Source: Nitrospirae bacterium MYbin3 (lineage in GTDB: Bacteria > Nitrospirota > Thermodesulfovibrionia > Thermodesulfovibrionales > Dissulfurispiraceae). From it: a DNA stretch of 64,000 nucleotides. Where the stretch lies: the NCBI GenBank assembly GCA_002753335.1, contig PEAD01000010.1:23046-87045 (forward strand), in the 5' to 3' direction. A model generated the notes under the pieces. It had not been told where the DNA came from. It made no database searches and saw nothing but the letters and a program-made list of their open reading frames with translations. Position 1 is the stretch's first letter, and every line of letters begins with the position of its first letter. This document shows, one piece after another, positions 24,708 through 34,681 of the stretch. The position numbers and the translations under genes were made by a program.

Positions 24708-26125
24708 ACATATTACTGATAAACCCTCCAGTTCACCATGAAATTAGAGGCCCGCATCCTTTTAAAGCGAAGGACATGGGCATATTTCCGCATCTGGGTT
24801 TGATGTATATAGCCACAGTGCTTAAACAAAACGATGAGTTTCAGGTAAAGCTTGTAGATATGGCTTTGGAGCAGACTGAGTTGCCACAAATTATAGAAAC
24901 CTTCAAATCTTTCGCACCAAAGGTAGTTGGAATATCATCTTATACAGACTGCCTTTATGATTTGTATGAGCTTGTGAAAATGCTCAGACAAACCTCCAGA
25001 GATGTTGTGATTTGTATAGGAGGACCACATGTTGAGGTTTACGCTAATGAAACATTGGAAAGCTTCCCTGTGGATTGCATTATACGCGGCGATGGAGAAT
25101 ATGCCTTTCGGGAACTTTGCCGCCGAGTGCGTGATTCAAAAAGCTGGACTGATGTACTGGGGATTGGATATAGAAAAGATAATATCAATCACCTAAATAC
25201 CCCGTGGCAGGTGGAGAATCTGGATAATCTCCTGTTTCCCGAAAGGTCAATGTCAACCTTGTCGAGCGTAAAATCTGCAGTGTCAAGGGGGGCTGCAATT
25301 ACAAGTATTTGTTCCAGCCGCGGATGTCCATATCAGTGCACGTTCTGCAACAGTCCTTACAAAATCCATCGTATGCGTTCTGCACATAATGTTGTTGCAG
25401 AAATCGACTACTGTTACCAGACATATGGAATACATGAGTTTTTCTTTTTTGATGACCTCTTTAATTTTAATACAGGCCGCCTTTCAGAAATTTGTGATGC
25501 AATAAATAACTTGTCCTATAAAATAACATGGAGCTTCAGGGGCAGGGTCAACCATCTTGATGAAGAGATACTGCTGACATGCAAAAACGCCGGCTGCATA
25601 AGAATTCACTTCGGAGTGGAAGCCGGAACTGAACGGATGCTGAAAATTTACAAAAAAAGAATAAATCTGGAAGAAATAAAAAATATCTTCGCTATCTGCC
25701 GGAAGATAGGAATAGAGACTGTCGGAAATTTTATTATCGGTGGACCTACGGAAACCAAGCAAGAAATCGAAACAACAATCAAATTCAGTATCGCCCTGAA
25801 TCCAACCTACGTTGAATACCATGTGCTAGTGCCATATCCTTATACAGAAATTTACAAGGATATGCTGGCAAAAAAATTGTTGCAAAATGACATTTGGAAA
25901 CAGTATGCACTGCATCCACAACGTAACTTTGATCCTCCTCTTTGTGAGGATACAATGACCAGAGATGAATTATACAAATTGCTGAATACAGCATATAAAA
26001 GATTCTATTTCAGAGGAACTTATATACTCAAACAGATGTTGATGCTGTCAAGCCTCAAAGACCTCTTAATTAAAATTAACGGTGCCTTCAAATTAGCATT
26101 GATTGTGCTAAAAAAGAGAACATAA
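24704..26125 (+). CDS. B12-binding-domain radical SAM protein
   Basis: A 473-residue protein. The N-terminal part (about 1-145) has a cobalamin-binding-like Rossmann fold (MNILLINPPV, HLGLMYIATVLK, IRGDGEYAFRELC). The radical SAM domain carries C208, C212 and C215 (CPYQCTFC), and further class features are FFFDDLFNFN and HFGVEAGTERML. Members carry out methylations of unactivated carbons or ring changes in natural products and lipids; the substrate cannot be told from sequence. It is coupled to the glycosyltransferase-methyltransferase fusion by ATGA overlap, pointing to a lipid-linked or sugar substrate. Confidence 0.87.
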   Translation: MNILLINPPVHHEIRGPHPFKAKDMGIFPHLGLMYIATVLKQNDEFQVKLVDMALEQTELPQIIETFKSFAPKVVGISSYTDCLYDLYELVKMLRQTSRDVVICIGGPHVEVYANETLESFPVDCIIRGDGEYAFRELCRRVRDSKSWTDVLGIGYRKDNINHLNTPWQVENLDNLLFPERSMSTLSSVKSAVSRGAAITSICSSRGCPYQCTFCNSPYKIHRMRSAHNVVAEIDYCYQTYGIHEFFFFDDLFNFNTGRLSEICDAINNLSYKITWSFRGRVNHLDEEILLTCKNAGCIRIHFGVEAGTERMLKIYKKRINLEEIKNIFAICRKIGIETVGNFIIGGPTETKQEIETTIKFSIALNPTYVEYHVLVPYPYTEIYKDMLAKKLLQNDIWKQYALHPQRNFDPPLCEDTMTRDELYKLLNTAYKRFYFRGTYILKQMLMLSSLKDLLIKINGAFKLALIVLKKRT

Positions 26126-26140
26126 AAATGAAAAATCTTC

Positions 26141-27157
26141 TCAATCTAGCAACTTCATGTCATGCTCAACCATAATTCGGACTATGTCCCGAAACGAAGT
26201 GCGAGGACTCCAGCCCAGCTTTTCCCTTGCCTTTGAATAGTCGCCCCTCACAACATCCACCTCGGTAGGCCTGAAGAAATCAGGATTAACCTTAACCACC
26301 ACCTTTCCGGAAGCCTTGTCAATACCTTTTTCTTGAATGCCTCTCCCCTCCCAGCCAATCTCTATGCCGACAATACTGAATGCTGTTTCCACAAACTCCT
26401 TTATGCTATGCGTCTCGCCGGTGGCCACCACATAGTCATCAGGCTCGGACTGCTGCATCATAAGCCACATCGCCTCCGCATATTCAGGGGCGTATCCCCA
26501 GTCGCGTCTTGCCTCAAGATTACCGAGGTCGATATGGTCCTGCAATCCATGTTTAATGCGGGCCACCGAATACGTAATCTTTCTCGTCACGAAATCGAGC
26601 TCCCTGAGCGGAGATTCATGGTTGAACAGGAGGCCTGAACATATGAACATCTTGTATGCCTCTCTGAAATTTACGGCCATCCAGTAACCGAACAGCTTGG
26701 ATGCTGCATAGGGACTCCTTGGATAAAACGGTGTCAGCTCTGTCTGCGGAGTTTCCCTTACCTTGCCGAACATTTCGCTCGTAGAGGCCTGATAAAATTT
26801 GACCGGCTTATCAAGAACCCTTATAGCTTCAATAACCCGCAAAGAGCCCATGCCGGTAACATCAGCCGTAAATAAAGGCTGCTCAAATGAAAGCGCTACA
26901 GAGCTCTGGGCTCCAAGGTTATAGATTTCGTCAGGCATAGATTTTTTTATGACGTAGAGAATATTTGTAAATTCGAGAAGCTCAACAGGCACAAACTTGA
27001 TACTGTCAGCTATTCCGAGAGTTGCAAGGTTATGAGGGCTGCTGTCTAGCCTCTTTCTCAGAGCTCCGTAAACCTCGTAGCCCTTTTCGAGAAGAAGTCT
27101 GCTCAAATAAGCACCGTCCTGTCCGGTTATTCCTATAATAAGAGCCTTTTTTGCCAT
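26141..27157 (-). CDS. gmd: GDP-mannose 4,6-dehydratase
   Basis: About 338 residues. The ATG at 27157 is preferred over the one 18 bases upstream because GGGGAGG sits just ahead of it and the protein then begins MAKKALIIGITGQDGAYL. It is an extended SDR: GITGQDG (NADP binding), STSEMFG and YAASK (catalytic Tyr and Lys), with NHESP and RRDWGYAPEYAEAMW typical of Gmd. It makes GDP-4-keto-6-deoxymannose, the precursor of GDP-fucose, GDP-rhamnose, perosamine and others. It converges on the radical SAM gene. No fucose synthase or reductase is recognised next to it; the epimerase at 38689 could be one. Confidence 0.92.
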   Translation of the reverse strand: MAKKALIIGITGQDGAYLSRLLLEKGYEVYGALRKRLDSSPHNLATLGIADSIKFVPVELLEFTNILYVIKKSMPDEIYNLGAQSSVALSFEQPLFTADVTGMGSLRVIEAIRVLDKPVKFYQASTSEMFGKVRETPQTELTPFYPRSPYAASKLFGYWMAVNFREAYKMFICSGLLFNHESPLRELDFVTRKITYSVARIKHGLQDHIDLGNLEARRDWGYAPEYAEAMWLMMQQSEPDDYVVATGETHSIKEFVETAFSIVGIEIGWEGRGIQEKGIDKASGKVVVKVNPDFFRPTEVDVVRGDYSKAREKLGWSPRTSFRDIVRIMVEHDMKLLD

Positions 27158-27239
27158 GATATCCTCCCCATACAATTAGATAACAAGAAATTATAGCTGA
27201 CAATAATGAAGAAATGAAAAAAATATTTAATGTGATAAA

Positions 27240-29282
27240 ATGATTGGAACCAAAATGAGATTTGAAAAGATAAATTTTATCTGCACCGTATTTCTCAGCG
27301 CTTTTTTGCTATTTCAGGTACAGCCTGTTATTGCAAAGGCGATACTACCGCTATTCGGTGGCGCTGCTGCAGTTTGGATCACATGTATGATCTTTTTCCA
27401 AACCCTTCTCCTTTTAGGTTATCTATACGCCCACTGGTCGGTCAGCAGGCTTACACCAAAACATCAGGCGATAACGCATTCATCGCTCATAGCTCTGAGC
27501 CTTTTATCCCTTCCTCTCAGCACCGGAACTGCCGAAATTTTTCCGATAGCAGAAAGCCCGTTATTACAGATACTATTAATACTTCTTATTTCTGTAGGAC
27601 TGCCTTATTTTTTGCTTTCATCAACGAGCCCACTCATGCAGGCATGGCATGCGCGCACACATCCCGGAGCAGGAACTTACCGGCTCTTTGCCCTCTCGAA
27701 CATGGCTTCGCTTTTCGGGCTGCTGGCATATCCTTTTATTATAGAACCCTACTTCTCTCTGAAAAATCAGTTGCTGTGGTGGTCAGCAGCATATATACTG
27801 TTTTCTGTTGCATCTGTATTTATTAATTTCGGAGAATTTAGAAGAACCTTACAGAATGCTCCCAACAAAAATATTTTGGAAACAGAAAGAGGAGCAGCCC
27901 CTTCGTTCCACAATAAAGCCCTCTGGTTGTTGCTTGCCGGATGCGCGTCTGCCCTGTTTCTTTCGGTTACAAGCTATCTTACCCAAAATGTGGCGCCAGC
28001 CCCCTTTCTATGGATACTGCCGCTTTCGATATACCTTTTAAGCTTTGTCCTATGCTTTGACAGAGACGGCTGGTACCGCAGAGGCATTTATGTATGGCTT
28101 ACAGCCTTTGCTTTAACTGCTATGTCCTACGCCTTGGTGGAATGGGGCCATACAACAGATATAAAGTTTGTAATCTCTTTTTTTTGCTGCGGCCTTTTTA
28201 TCTGCTGCATGTTTTGTCATGGAGAACTGGCAGCCCGCAGACCTGCTCCAAAATATCTCACAGTTTTTTATCTGATGATTTCGGCAGGCGGCGCTCTCGG
28301 CGGAATTTTTGTAGGGCTGCTTGCGCCTAAGCTTTTCTCTTATTACTTCGAGTTCCCCATAATGCTGACCGTATGCGGAGCGCTACTTTTTTCAGTTAAT
28401 TACCGCAGATGGCGGATTGCGGATATTGTATGTTTTGCGGTAATAATTCGCTTAGTCGCCGCAACAGCCATATACATGTATTCTTATTCTGACAACACAA
28501 TCCTGATGCTGCGTAATTTTTACGGCACGCACCGAATAACAGAATACAATAAAGGCACAGCCGATGAGTATCGCATCCTGGTGCACGGCGCCATAACTCA
28601 TGGTGTGCAATTTACGGCGCCGGACAGGCGTAGTGAAAAGAATGGCTATTATGCAGAATCATCAGGCATAGGAACCGTTTTAAGACTCTTGCCTGAAAGC
28701 GCAAGACGAATAGGAATTATAGGCCTCGGTTCAGGCATACTCGCTGCCTACGGGCAAAGCGGGGACATTTATCGTTTCTATGAGATTGACAGGCAGGTCA
28801 TAACCCTTGCCGCCACCGAGTTCAGCTTCCTGTCCGACTCCCATGCACAAATCGATATCATTGAGGGTGACGGACGGCTTTCGCTCAGTCGGGAACCTAA
28901 GCAGAAATATGACCTGTTGATTGCTGATGCCTTTTCCGGAGATTCTGTGCCGGTCCATTTGCTTACACTCGATGCTGTAAAGCTTTACTTCAGCCATCTG
29001 AAACCAGATGGAATTTTAGCATTACATATAACCAATAGAAATCTCGATTTTTCATTTATGATAGAACGCATAAGCACAGCATTAGGCAAGCATGCCGTTA
29101 TTGTAAGCAGCGCCGAAGAACCTGACCGTAAAATTTATGAGACTGATTGGGTACTTATGTTTTCAGACAGCAGCATGTTTGAAACTCACGAAATAAAAAG
29201 AATCGGCAAAAAAATTACGGCAAAACCGGGAGTACGGCTCTGGACAGACGATTACAGCAGTTTATTTCAGGTATTAAAATAG
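27240..29282 (+). CDS. Integral-membrane spermidine synthase-like protein
   Basis: A 680-residue protein. The N-terminal 420 residues contain about ten hydrophobic segments and resemble MFS-like or spermine/spermidine synthase-associated membrane domains (LFQVQPVIAKAILPLFGGAAAVWITC is a common pattern in this family). The C-terminal 200 residues are a spermidine-synthase-like methyltransferase fold (RIGIIGLGSGILAAYG, FYEIDRQV, IEGDGRLSL, YDLLIADAFSGDSVP). Such fusions are widespread and mostly uncharacterised; polyamine transfer is unproven for them. The start may be the ATG at 27255 instead. It is the only plus-strand gene after gmd. Confidence 0.8.
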   Translation: MIGTKMRFEKINFICTVFLSAFLLFQVQPVIAKAILPLFGGAAAVWITCMIFFQTLLLLGYLYAHWSVSRLTPKHQAITHSSLIALSLLSLPLSTGTAEIFPIAESPLLQILLILLISVGLPYFLLSSTSPLMQAWHARTHPGAGTYRLFALSNMASLFGLLAYPFIIEPYFSLKNQLLWWSAAYILFSVASVFINFGEFRRTLQNAPNKNILETERGAAPSFHNKALWLLLAGCASALFLSVTSYLTQNVAPAPFLWILPLSIYLLSFVLCFDRDGWYRRGIYVWLTAFALTAMSYALVEWGHTTDIKFVISFFCCGLFICCMFCHGELAARRPAPKYLTVFYLMISAGGALGGIFVGLLAPKLFSYYFEFPIMLTVCGALLFSVNYRRWRIADIVCFAVIIRLVAATAIYMYSYSDNTILMLRNFYGTHRITEYNKGTADEYRILVHGAITHGVQFTAPDRRSEKNGYYAESSGIGTVLRLLPESARRIGIIGLGSGILAAYGQSGDIYRFYEIDRQVITLAATEFSFLSDSHAQIDIIEGDGRLSLSREPKQKYDLLIADAFSGDSVPVHLLTLDAVKLYFSHLKPDGILALHITNRNLDFSFMIERISTALGKHAVIVSSAEEPDRKIYETDWVLMFSDSSMFETHEIKRIGKKITAKPGVRLWTDDYSSLFQVLK

Positions 29283-29328
29283 CTCAATTTACAGAATTCG
29301 CTAATTCCGATACAGTTCCCAGAACAAA

Positions 29329-30360
29329 TCAAACCTTGCTAAATCTGGAACTCAAAAAAAACAGTTTATATGCCGGAAGAAGAATGGTTCTTGGGGTTAA
29401 TAATATGGGCACAATAAAATACCAAAAGAGAGGAAATGTCTTATAGTGACGGTATAAAAGCCTAAAAATCCGGATATAAAACCCAGCGCTAAATTCATGC
29501 TTTATTTTGCTTCCAAGCAAAAGCACATAAACGCTTTTCCTAAGCATTACGGCTTTAAAATGGCTGACAATTCCATTCTCTCCAAAAACATCTCTCACCA
29601 TGCCTGGGAAATACTCGACATCAATGCAAAACCTGTGATACCTGCCATCTTCATCCTGCCACGCAGGAGACGATGCCCCTACCCTTAAGGCGATCAGCTG
29701 CACCCCCAAGTAACCTGCTATCTTTGAGCGTTTTAATATCGACAACAGAACCGCAGTATGCATACTCTCGGACTGTTTATACCGTTCAAAAATACTTCCC
29801 GAAAAAGAAGCGTTCCATAAGTCTTTTTTGAATACGGCGGTCGCAACATGTGTGAAAAAGGCATTAGGGTGCTGTGCTGATTTAAGATAGTCTTCATAAT
29901 TATTGTATTTGCCCTTAGGCTCTTTAAGAAGAAAATTCTGGTCTTTCATCATATATTTTGGTGTATCATTTTCGTCTATATAAAAAAAGTGGTTGATTAA
30001 TGTTATATCGGCATCACTTTCTTTAAGCTGGCGGATCAGTTGAACCAAACTGCCTGTTATGTATTCATCGTCGCCCAACACCCAACAATACCTTCCTTCG
30101 GCATACTCCATACATCTTAACAACCCGCGTATGAAACAGATGTTTTCGCTTTCCCTCAATATCCGAAGGGGCAGCCTTTTCTCAAACAGCATTAATTGTT
30201 CATATGTGTCGTCTGTGGAGCCGTTATCAAGAACGATGACTTCAACCTTCTCGTCTCCTTTGCAGTCAGTCAAAGCATCTTCGATGCTCTTCAGGCACTG
30301 TTTTAAATAAGAGGACCGGTTCCATGTAGTAATACCAATGGACAGAAATATATCACTCAT
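29329..30360 (-). CDS. Family 2 glycosyltransferase
   Basis: About 343 residues from the ATG at 30360, chosen because AGGAGG lies eight bases ahead and the protein then begins MSDIFLSIGITTWNRSSYLK, the usual GT2 N-terminus; a TTG/ATG further upstream lies inside the preceding gene. GT-A fold features: VLDNGSTDDT, VLGDDEYI (DxD-like nucleotide-sugar site) and DADITLINHF. The C-terminal part is hydrophobic and may touch the membrane. Overlaps the FkbM gene by eight bases. Last gene of the long minus-strand block. Confidence 0.88.
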   Translation of the reverse strand: MSDIFLSIGITTWNRSSYLKQCLKSIEDALTDCKGDEKVEVIVLDNGSTDDTYEQLMLFEKRLPLRILRESENICFIRGLLRCMEYAEGRYCWVLGDDEYITGSLVQLIRQLKESDADITLINHFFYIDENDTPKYMMKDQNFLLKEPKGKYNNYEDYLKSAQHPNAFFTHVATAVFKKDLWNASFSGSIFERYKQSESMHTAVLLSILKRSKIAGYLGVQLIALRVGASSPAWQDEDGRYHRFCIDVEYFPGMVRDVFGENGIVSHFKAVMLRKSVYVLLLGSKIKHEFSAGFYIRIFRLLYRHYKTFPLFWYFIVPILLTPRTILLPAYKLFFLSSRFSKV

Positions 30361-31519
30361 GAGCAGCCCCTCCTGCAACAGCATAAAGAACGGTTTCGCT
30401 GACAAAGCTTGTATAGTTCCTCAAATAGAATTTATAGCCAAGCCCAAGATTATGAATATAAAGGGGTATCTCCCAGAGATGATTAGGTGCATGGTAAACG
30501 CAAATTGCCAAATCCGGAAGACTTGCCTTGATTGTATTTTCGGCTCCTCTCAGCGCTTCAAGTTCGGCCCCTTCTATGTCCATGCATATAAAAGACGGAT
30601 CAAACCCGTAAAGGATATTATCTATCGAAACAGCTTGCACCCATGGACCGTCCGATGCAATAATCCTTGAGCCGAAACCAGTATCAGAGCATCTGAAAGC
30701 CAGTTTTGCTTCGCGGCTGTAAACAGCGCATGGCAGTACCGTTATGCGCCGGGCTATGCTGTCTTTGTTTGCAGACAGATACTCTGCAGCCTGTTTGAAT
30801 TGATCAGGATGGGGCTCTATACAAACGAGTTCATCAACCTTCCCGACCCGACCCAGTACACTTCTAAGTTCCCCGACGCTTGTTCCGCAATATATGAAAC
30901 GTGAATAACCGCGCCCAAACCGGATTCCTTCGGGAGCATACTGTTCATGCCTGTCGCGCATCGGTATCTCAACCGGTTTTCTCTGCATATGAGTCTGCAT
31001 GCAACGCATATAAACCTCTTTGCTCTCTTCGTCGCACACCAGATCCAGGCCTGCCTCTATCTTATCCCTTTGTGCGGCGTAATAACGGAACCCAGTCTCA
31101 TAGAGCTCCTCCGGTAAACAAAATGTATTGTGTATTTCATAAATGTCTCTCAGGGAAATAATCCGGCGGAATCCCATCCTGCTGAAAGTCTGAAAAACTT
31201 CCTCAAAGATAAACTGTTTGCCAAGGCAAACAACAACAATGCTGTTCTGTTTTTCGTCCTCGGATGGTTTGTACTCTATTGGTGAACAGGCCGGTATTCC
31301 CTCGAAAGTATCACCGGCCTTGAACTTTCTGTCCAACACAACAGATGGAATGTATCCGTACTGCCTCATCACAACCTCTTTGAAATAATGAAAGGACTCC
31401 CCGGCGCCATATACTATAAGCTTCCGACCCCTGAATTCCCTGTCCATATAAAAGGCGTCTTCAGAAAATGCATCCGGTTCAAATAGCTTAGAAATCATAC
31501 TCTGATACTTATCCATCAA
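30353..31519 (-). CDS. FkbM-family methyltransferase with N-terminal Rossmann-like module
   Basis: A 388-residue protein. Residues about 30-135 look like a separate Rossmann-like module: KLIVYGAGESFHYF, then VVLDRKFKAGDTFEGIP and a predicted alpha/beta end at FRRIISLRDIYE. The C-terminal 230 residues are an FkbM-type methyltransferase (YCGTSVGELRSVL, ECI-like VCIEPHPDQF, ICMDIEGAELEALRGAE). FkbM enzymes O-methylate sugars and polyketides. It is a close paralogue of the protein at 43453-44604; both end in the same pattern DLAICVYHAPNHLWEIPLY and FYLRNYTSFV-ETVLYA. Two adjacent start Met codons. Substrate unknown. Confidence 0.83.
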   Translation of the reverse strand: MMDKYQSMISKLFEPDAFSEDAFYMDREFRGRKLIVYGAGESFHYFKEVVMRQYGYIPSVVLDRKFKAGDTFEGIPACSPIEYKPSEDEKQNSIVVVCLGKQFIFEEVFQTFSRMGFRRIISLRDIYEIHNTFCLPEELYETGFRYYAAQRDKIEAGLDLVCDEESKEVYMRCMQTHMQRKPVEIPMRDRHEQYAPEGIRFGRGYSRFIYCGTSVGELRSVLGRVGKVDELVCIEPHPDQFKQAAEYLSANKDSIARRITVLPCAVYSREAKLAFRCSDTGFGSRIIASDGPWVQAVSIDNILYGFDPSFICMDIEGAELEALRGAENTIKASLPDLAICVYHAPNHLWEIPLYIHNLGLGYKFYLRNYTSFVSETVLYAVAGGAAHE

Positions 31520-31548
31520 TGCGCCCCTTGTCTCTCGTCAACGGCCGT

Positions 31549-33417
31549 TCAAAGTATAACAATTTCATTGTTTATGCCCAAGCGGCGAATATTCAGTTCC
31601 ACCTGCTCCGGACAGGAGGCGTGAAGAACTACTATTTTCCCTCCAAAATCTCCGAACTCCTCCGGAGAATGGATAATCCTTCCACAAAACAGCTGCCCCT
31701 TTTTTGAAGGGTCTCCATCTATGATCATCTTTATATTGGCTTTGCCCATGCATGTGCCTGAAAGCAACTGAAGAGCTCTAAGTCCGGCGCACCAAATGAC
31801 AATCGGATCCTGCGAATCGACCAGCTTTTGAGCCACAGCCTCTTCATCCTCCATCAAAAAGGCCTCTCTCACCATATAATAAGCGCCTTCTCCATCAGGA
31901 AGAACCGGTGAAAGATAGCGGACAGTCTTTAATTCATTGGCCGACTGGCCATATGATACTACTTCAAAAAGCATATGATCATATCGCGCACCGCAATTTT
32001 CAGCAGCTACGGTGAGTTCGAGAGTTGCCGCCGCTTCTTCGAGCGGACCGAACAAGATGTCCAAATTGCCGTCTCCGCGATCACGGCACCAGACTGCACG
32101 ATAAACGATTTCCCCTGAAACAAACGGCAGCCTGATTTCGATACCGGTTCCTGCACTGATGAAAATGCCCTTCACTTCTTCGTCAAAGGAAAGCCAGAAC
32201 TTCCTCAAATAAGCGCTTTTGTCTTTTTGAGAAAGTTTATGGAACAGTTGATAAATCAGTTCATCTGTTTGTGGTACGAATCTATCGTAAGAAATTGCAT
32301 CCGCTTTTTGCATTATGCTTTTATAAAGAAATTTGTACTCCCATACACCGGAGAGCGGATTCTCTGCCTTCATGCGGCGCGGCAGGTCATAAAATACTTC
32401 CCTGACATGAAGGGTCTGTGAAACAGGCATGTCGGATATCTTCTTGACGCAGCCTTTTTTGGAAGAGATTGAGCCGGGCATAACAAAAAGTGCGCTCAAA
32501 TGAACAAACATATTGTTGGCAGCTGCGAACCTGAACAACCCCTCCAGCTTATCCACAACCATATCGGTCACCGTAACATTAAAGGCAAGTTTAGGATCCT
32601 TCCCCGGGTCGCCGGAGAACCTTTCCCTCAACCGACGAATATTGTCGAGCAATATTGGAAGCCTTCCCCCTTTTCGCAGCCACGAATAGGTTTGCTCGTC
32701 AAGTGTATCGCAACTTACATGCACCAGATCGAACCGCGACAACATGTCCAGTTCTGAATCTTTGAATTCCCTGCCAAAGTTTGAGATGAGCCTGAGCCTC
32801 AATTGCGGGTGCCTCTGCATAATAATGCCGCACACCCTCTGCCACTCCGGATAAGCGGTCAATTCTCCAATGCCGCAAAAATTAAATATCTTAAGCCCCC
32901 GGCTGCAAAGAAAATCTATAAACTCTAAGAAATGGTCACGATCCATTTCGGCTCGATAATAACCTGCATGTCCACCTTCTCCTGAATGTGCGCAATAAAC
33001 ACATGAGAAGTTGCATCTGTTTGTGATATTCCCACCGCCTTCACTAAATGCATACACTGTTGCAAGCTCGGCTCCCACAGCATTAATGCCTTGGCTTTCG
33101 AGATGATCGATAACCTTCTTCTGTAGCTCTTCAGTAGTTATGTCCTCTTCATAGACAGATCGGCAGGATATGCAGGGGGCCGGCAATTCTCCGGTCAACA
33201 AGCCGTTGCGCAGCCTCCGGTAGTCTTCATTCAGGAAAAGTCCTATGAAGCCCCCCTTCTGCACAGCATCAAAGTAATCGGTATTAATATTTCCGAAATT
33301 GCCTTTCATCGTCCCGCTGCAGCAAGGAGAGATATTTCCTGTAGCATCGAACTGAACAGTCCTCCATGGTTCGATGCAGTTTCTTGTTTTCTTTAGATGT
33401 CCGTTCATTCCGTCCAT
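31549..33417 (-). CDS. Radical SAM protein with N-terminal SPASM-like domain and C-terminal Rossmann module
   Basis: About 622 residues from ATG 33417 (AGGAA upstream); a longer start at 33495 would overlap the preceding gene. The order is unusual. Residues 10-90 look like a SPASM domain (C14, C32, C33, C82, C85, with FDATGNISPCC and CISC). The radical SAM core follows at about 120-340, with C135, C139 and C142 (CNFSCVYC) and FCGIGELTAYP. A long middle region (about 370-530) has a beta-rich section. The last 85 residues repeat the Rossmann-like module (IVIWCAGLRAL, MIIDGDPSKKGQ). SPASM normally comes after the core. Substrate unknown; the locus suggests a sugar or lipid-linked glycan. Confidence 0.78.
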   Translation of the reverse strand: MDGMNGHLKKTRNCIEPWRTVQFDATGNISPCCSGTMKGNFGNINTDYFDAVQKGGFIGLFLNEDYRRLRNGLLTGELPAPCISCRSVYEEDITTEELQKKVIDHLESQGINAVGAELATVYAFSEGGGNITNRCNFSCVYCAHSGEGGHAGYYRAEMDRDHFLEFIDFLCSRGLKIFNFCGIGELTAYPEWQRVCGIIMQRHPQLRLRLISNFGREFKDSELDMLSRFDLVHVSCDTLDEQTYSWLRKGGRLPILLDNIRRLRERFSGDPGKDPKLAFNVTVTDMVVDKLEGLFRFAAANNMFVHLSALFVMPGSISSKKGCVKKISDMPVSQTLHVREVFYDLPRRMKAENPLSGVWEYKFLYKSIMQKADAISYDRFVPQTDELIYQLFHKLSQKDKSAYLRKFWLSFDEEVKGIFISAGTGIEIRLPFVSGEIVYRAVWCRDRGDGNLDILFGPLEEAAATLELTVAAENCGARYDHMLFEVVSYGQSANELKTVRYLSPVLPDGEGAYYMVREAFLMEDEEAVAQKLVDSQDPIVIWCAGLRALQLLSGTCMGKANIKMIIDGDPSKKGQLFCGRIIHSPEEFGDFGGKIVVLHASCPEQVELNIRRLGINNEIVIL

Positions 33418-33431
33418 ATTTCCTGACAAAC

Positions 33432-34676
33432 TCACCTTGGCAGCTGTATAGCCGGAGGCACCAATGTGCCGCCCTCGGGATCGCAATAATCGCATGCGCT
33501 TATCGCTTGCTCCCTTGTCAGAAAGGCACGGATGTCAGATGTGAGGCCGCTTTCGGACCTGCCAGATCCATGCAGCCGAACAAAATCGGCCGTGTTTAGG
33601 GGCACCAATCCCTGACGGCCGCCGTGCGCCGATAATGGACATCTATGCAGTTCGCCATCCATTATCTGACAACATATCTTGCCCGATACGCACTTTTTGT
33701 AAAGTTCTTTATTGATTGCCGCAGGACGGGCATGCTTATTATATGGCGATGATTGAATCCACATTTCGGTCGGCAGGCAGAACATAACGTCGGAATAGAT
33801 ATTGTGCCTGCCAAAAGCCTCAAACAGTGCGTCCTGCTTTCGTGAAAGGGGCCCGTAACCACCGCTTTGGTGTACATCCGCACCGCATGAGGATAACACA
33901 CGCAATGTATCTTCAGAGGGCATAATCGTACCGTTCGTAACAAAACTGATAAAAATAATGTTAGGGATCGCTGCAGCCTGTAAGCAGATATCCTTGAGGT
34001 AAGGATGAAGAAACGGCTCTCCGCCGTGAAAACTTATTTCCGGAACAACATCAAACGCCTCGGCATATCGGGTGAGATCATCGATAACGGACTCCGCCGA
34101 AAAATGAACTGGATTCTCATAATACGGTATCAATTGGGCGCAATCACGGCATCGCAATGAGCATTTTTGTGTAATAACGCTTGTTACGAAAGGGGAGACA
34201 AAATAGTTTTTCTTTGTATAGCCATAGTGTGTCGCACCTTCTTCGTAATTTTCGAAAAGGATCTGAATGCTCCGCGCCAGTTTCTCTTCGTCGCATATCC
34301 GGCCCGCGACCTCAACTAAAAATACGAAAAAAAAGGCGGCAGTGTCATAATGTATTTTCCTGAAGTTAAGCAGTTGAAAATGTTTTTTAATCGAACGGGC
34401 GGTATCAGGCACAAATAGACCAAGGAATACCCTGCCCCCTGGGAATCTCCGGGCAATCTCCTCTGGTGACAATACCTGGCAATTATAATATGTTTTCTGT
34501 TTAGCCGGATCGTTATCTGAAAATGCTGTGACAGACACTTTGTGATATTCCAACACCTTCATGATGTGCCATCCCGCACGCCCGGCACCGAATATAACGA
34601 CCGGCTCGCCGGAAACCTTAATCTCCTCGATATATGAAGATACCCTTTGCTTATATTGTTCCGCTATATCAGGCAT
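33432..34676 (-). CDS. Radical SAM/SPASM protein with N-terminal Rossmann module
   Basis: A 414-residue protein. Residues about 24-115 form the recurring Rossmann-like module (VVIFGAGRAGWHIM, FSDNDPAKQ, LSPEEI). Radical SAM cysteines are C172, C176 and C179 (CSLRCRDC), followed by FHGGEPFLHP and a C-terminal SPASM-like set ending CDYCDPEGG. The core is closely similar in pattern to the protein at 47341-48561 (SLRC-DC, a PYYE/QYYE-P motif after it), so the two are paralogues. It lies five bases after the stop of the upstream radical SAM gene. Reaction unknown. Confidence 0.82.
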   Translation of the reverse strand: MPDIAEQYKQRVSSYIEEIKVSGEPVVIFGAGRAGWHIMKVLEYHKVSVTAFSDNDPAKQKTYYNCQVLSPEEIARRFPGGRVFLGLFVPDTARSIKKHFQLLNFRKIHYDTAAFFFVFLVEVAGRICDEEKLARSIQILFENYEEGATHYGYTKKNYFVSPFVTSVITQKCSLRCRDCAQLIPYYENPVHFSAESVIDDLTRYAEAFDVVPEISFHGGEPFLHPYLKDICLQAAAIPNIIFISFVTNGTIMPSEDTLRVLSSCGADVHQSGGYGPLSRKQDALFEAFGRHNIYSDVMFCLPTEMWIQSSPYNKHARPAAINKELYKKCVSGKICCQIMDGELHRCPLSAHGGRQGLVPLNTADFVRLHGSGRSESGLTSDIRAFLTREQAISACDYCDPEGGTLVPPAIQLPR

Positions 34677-34681
34677 TAGGT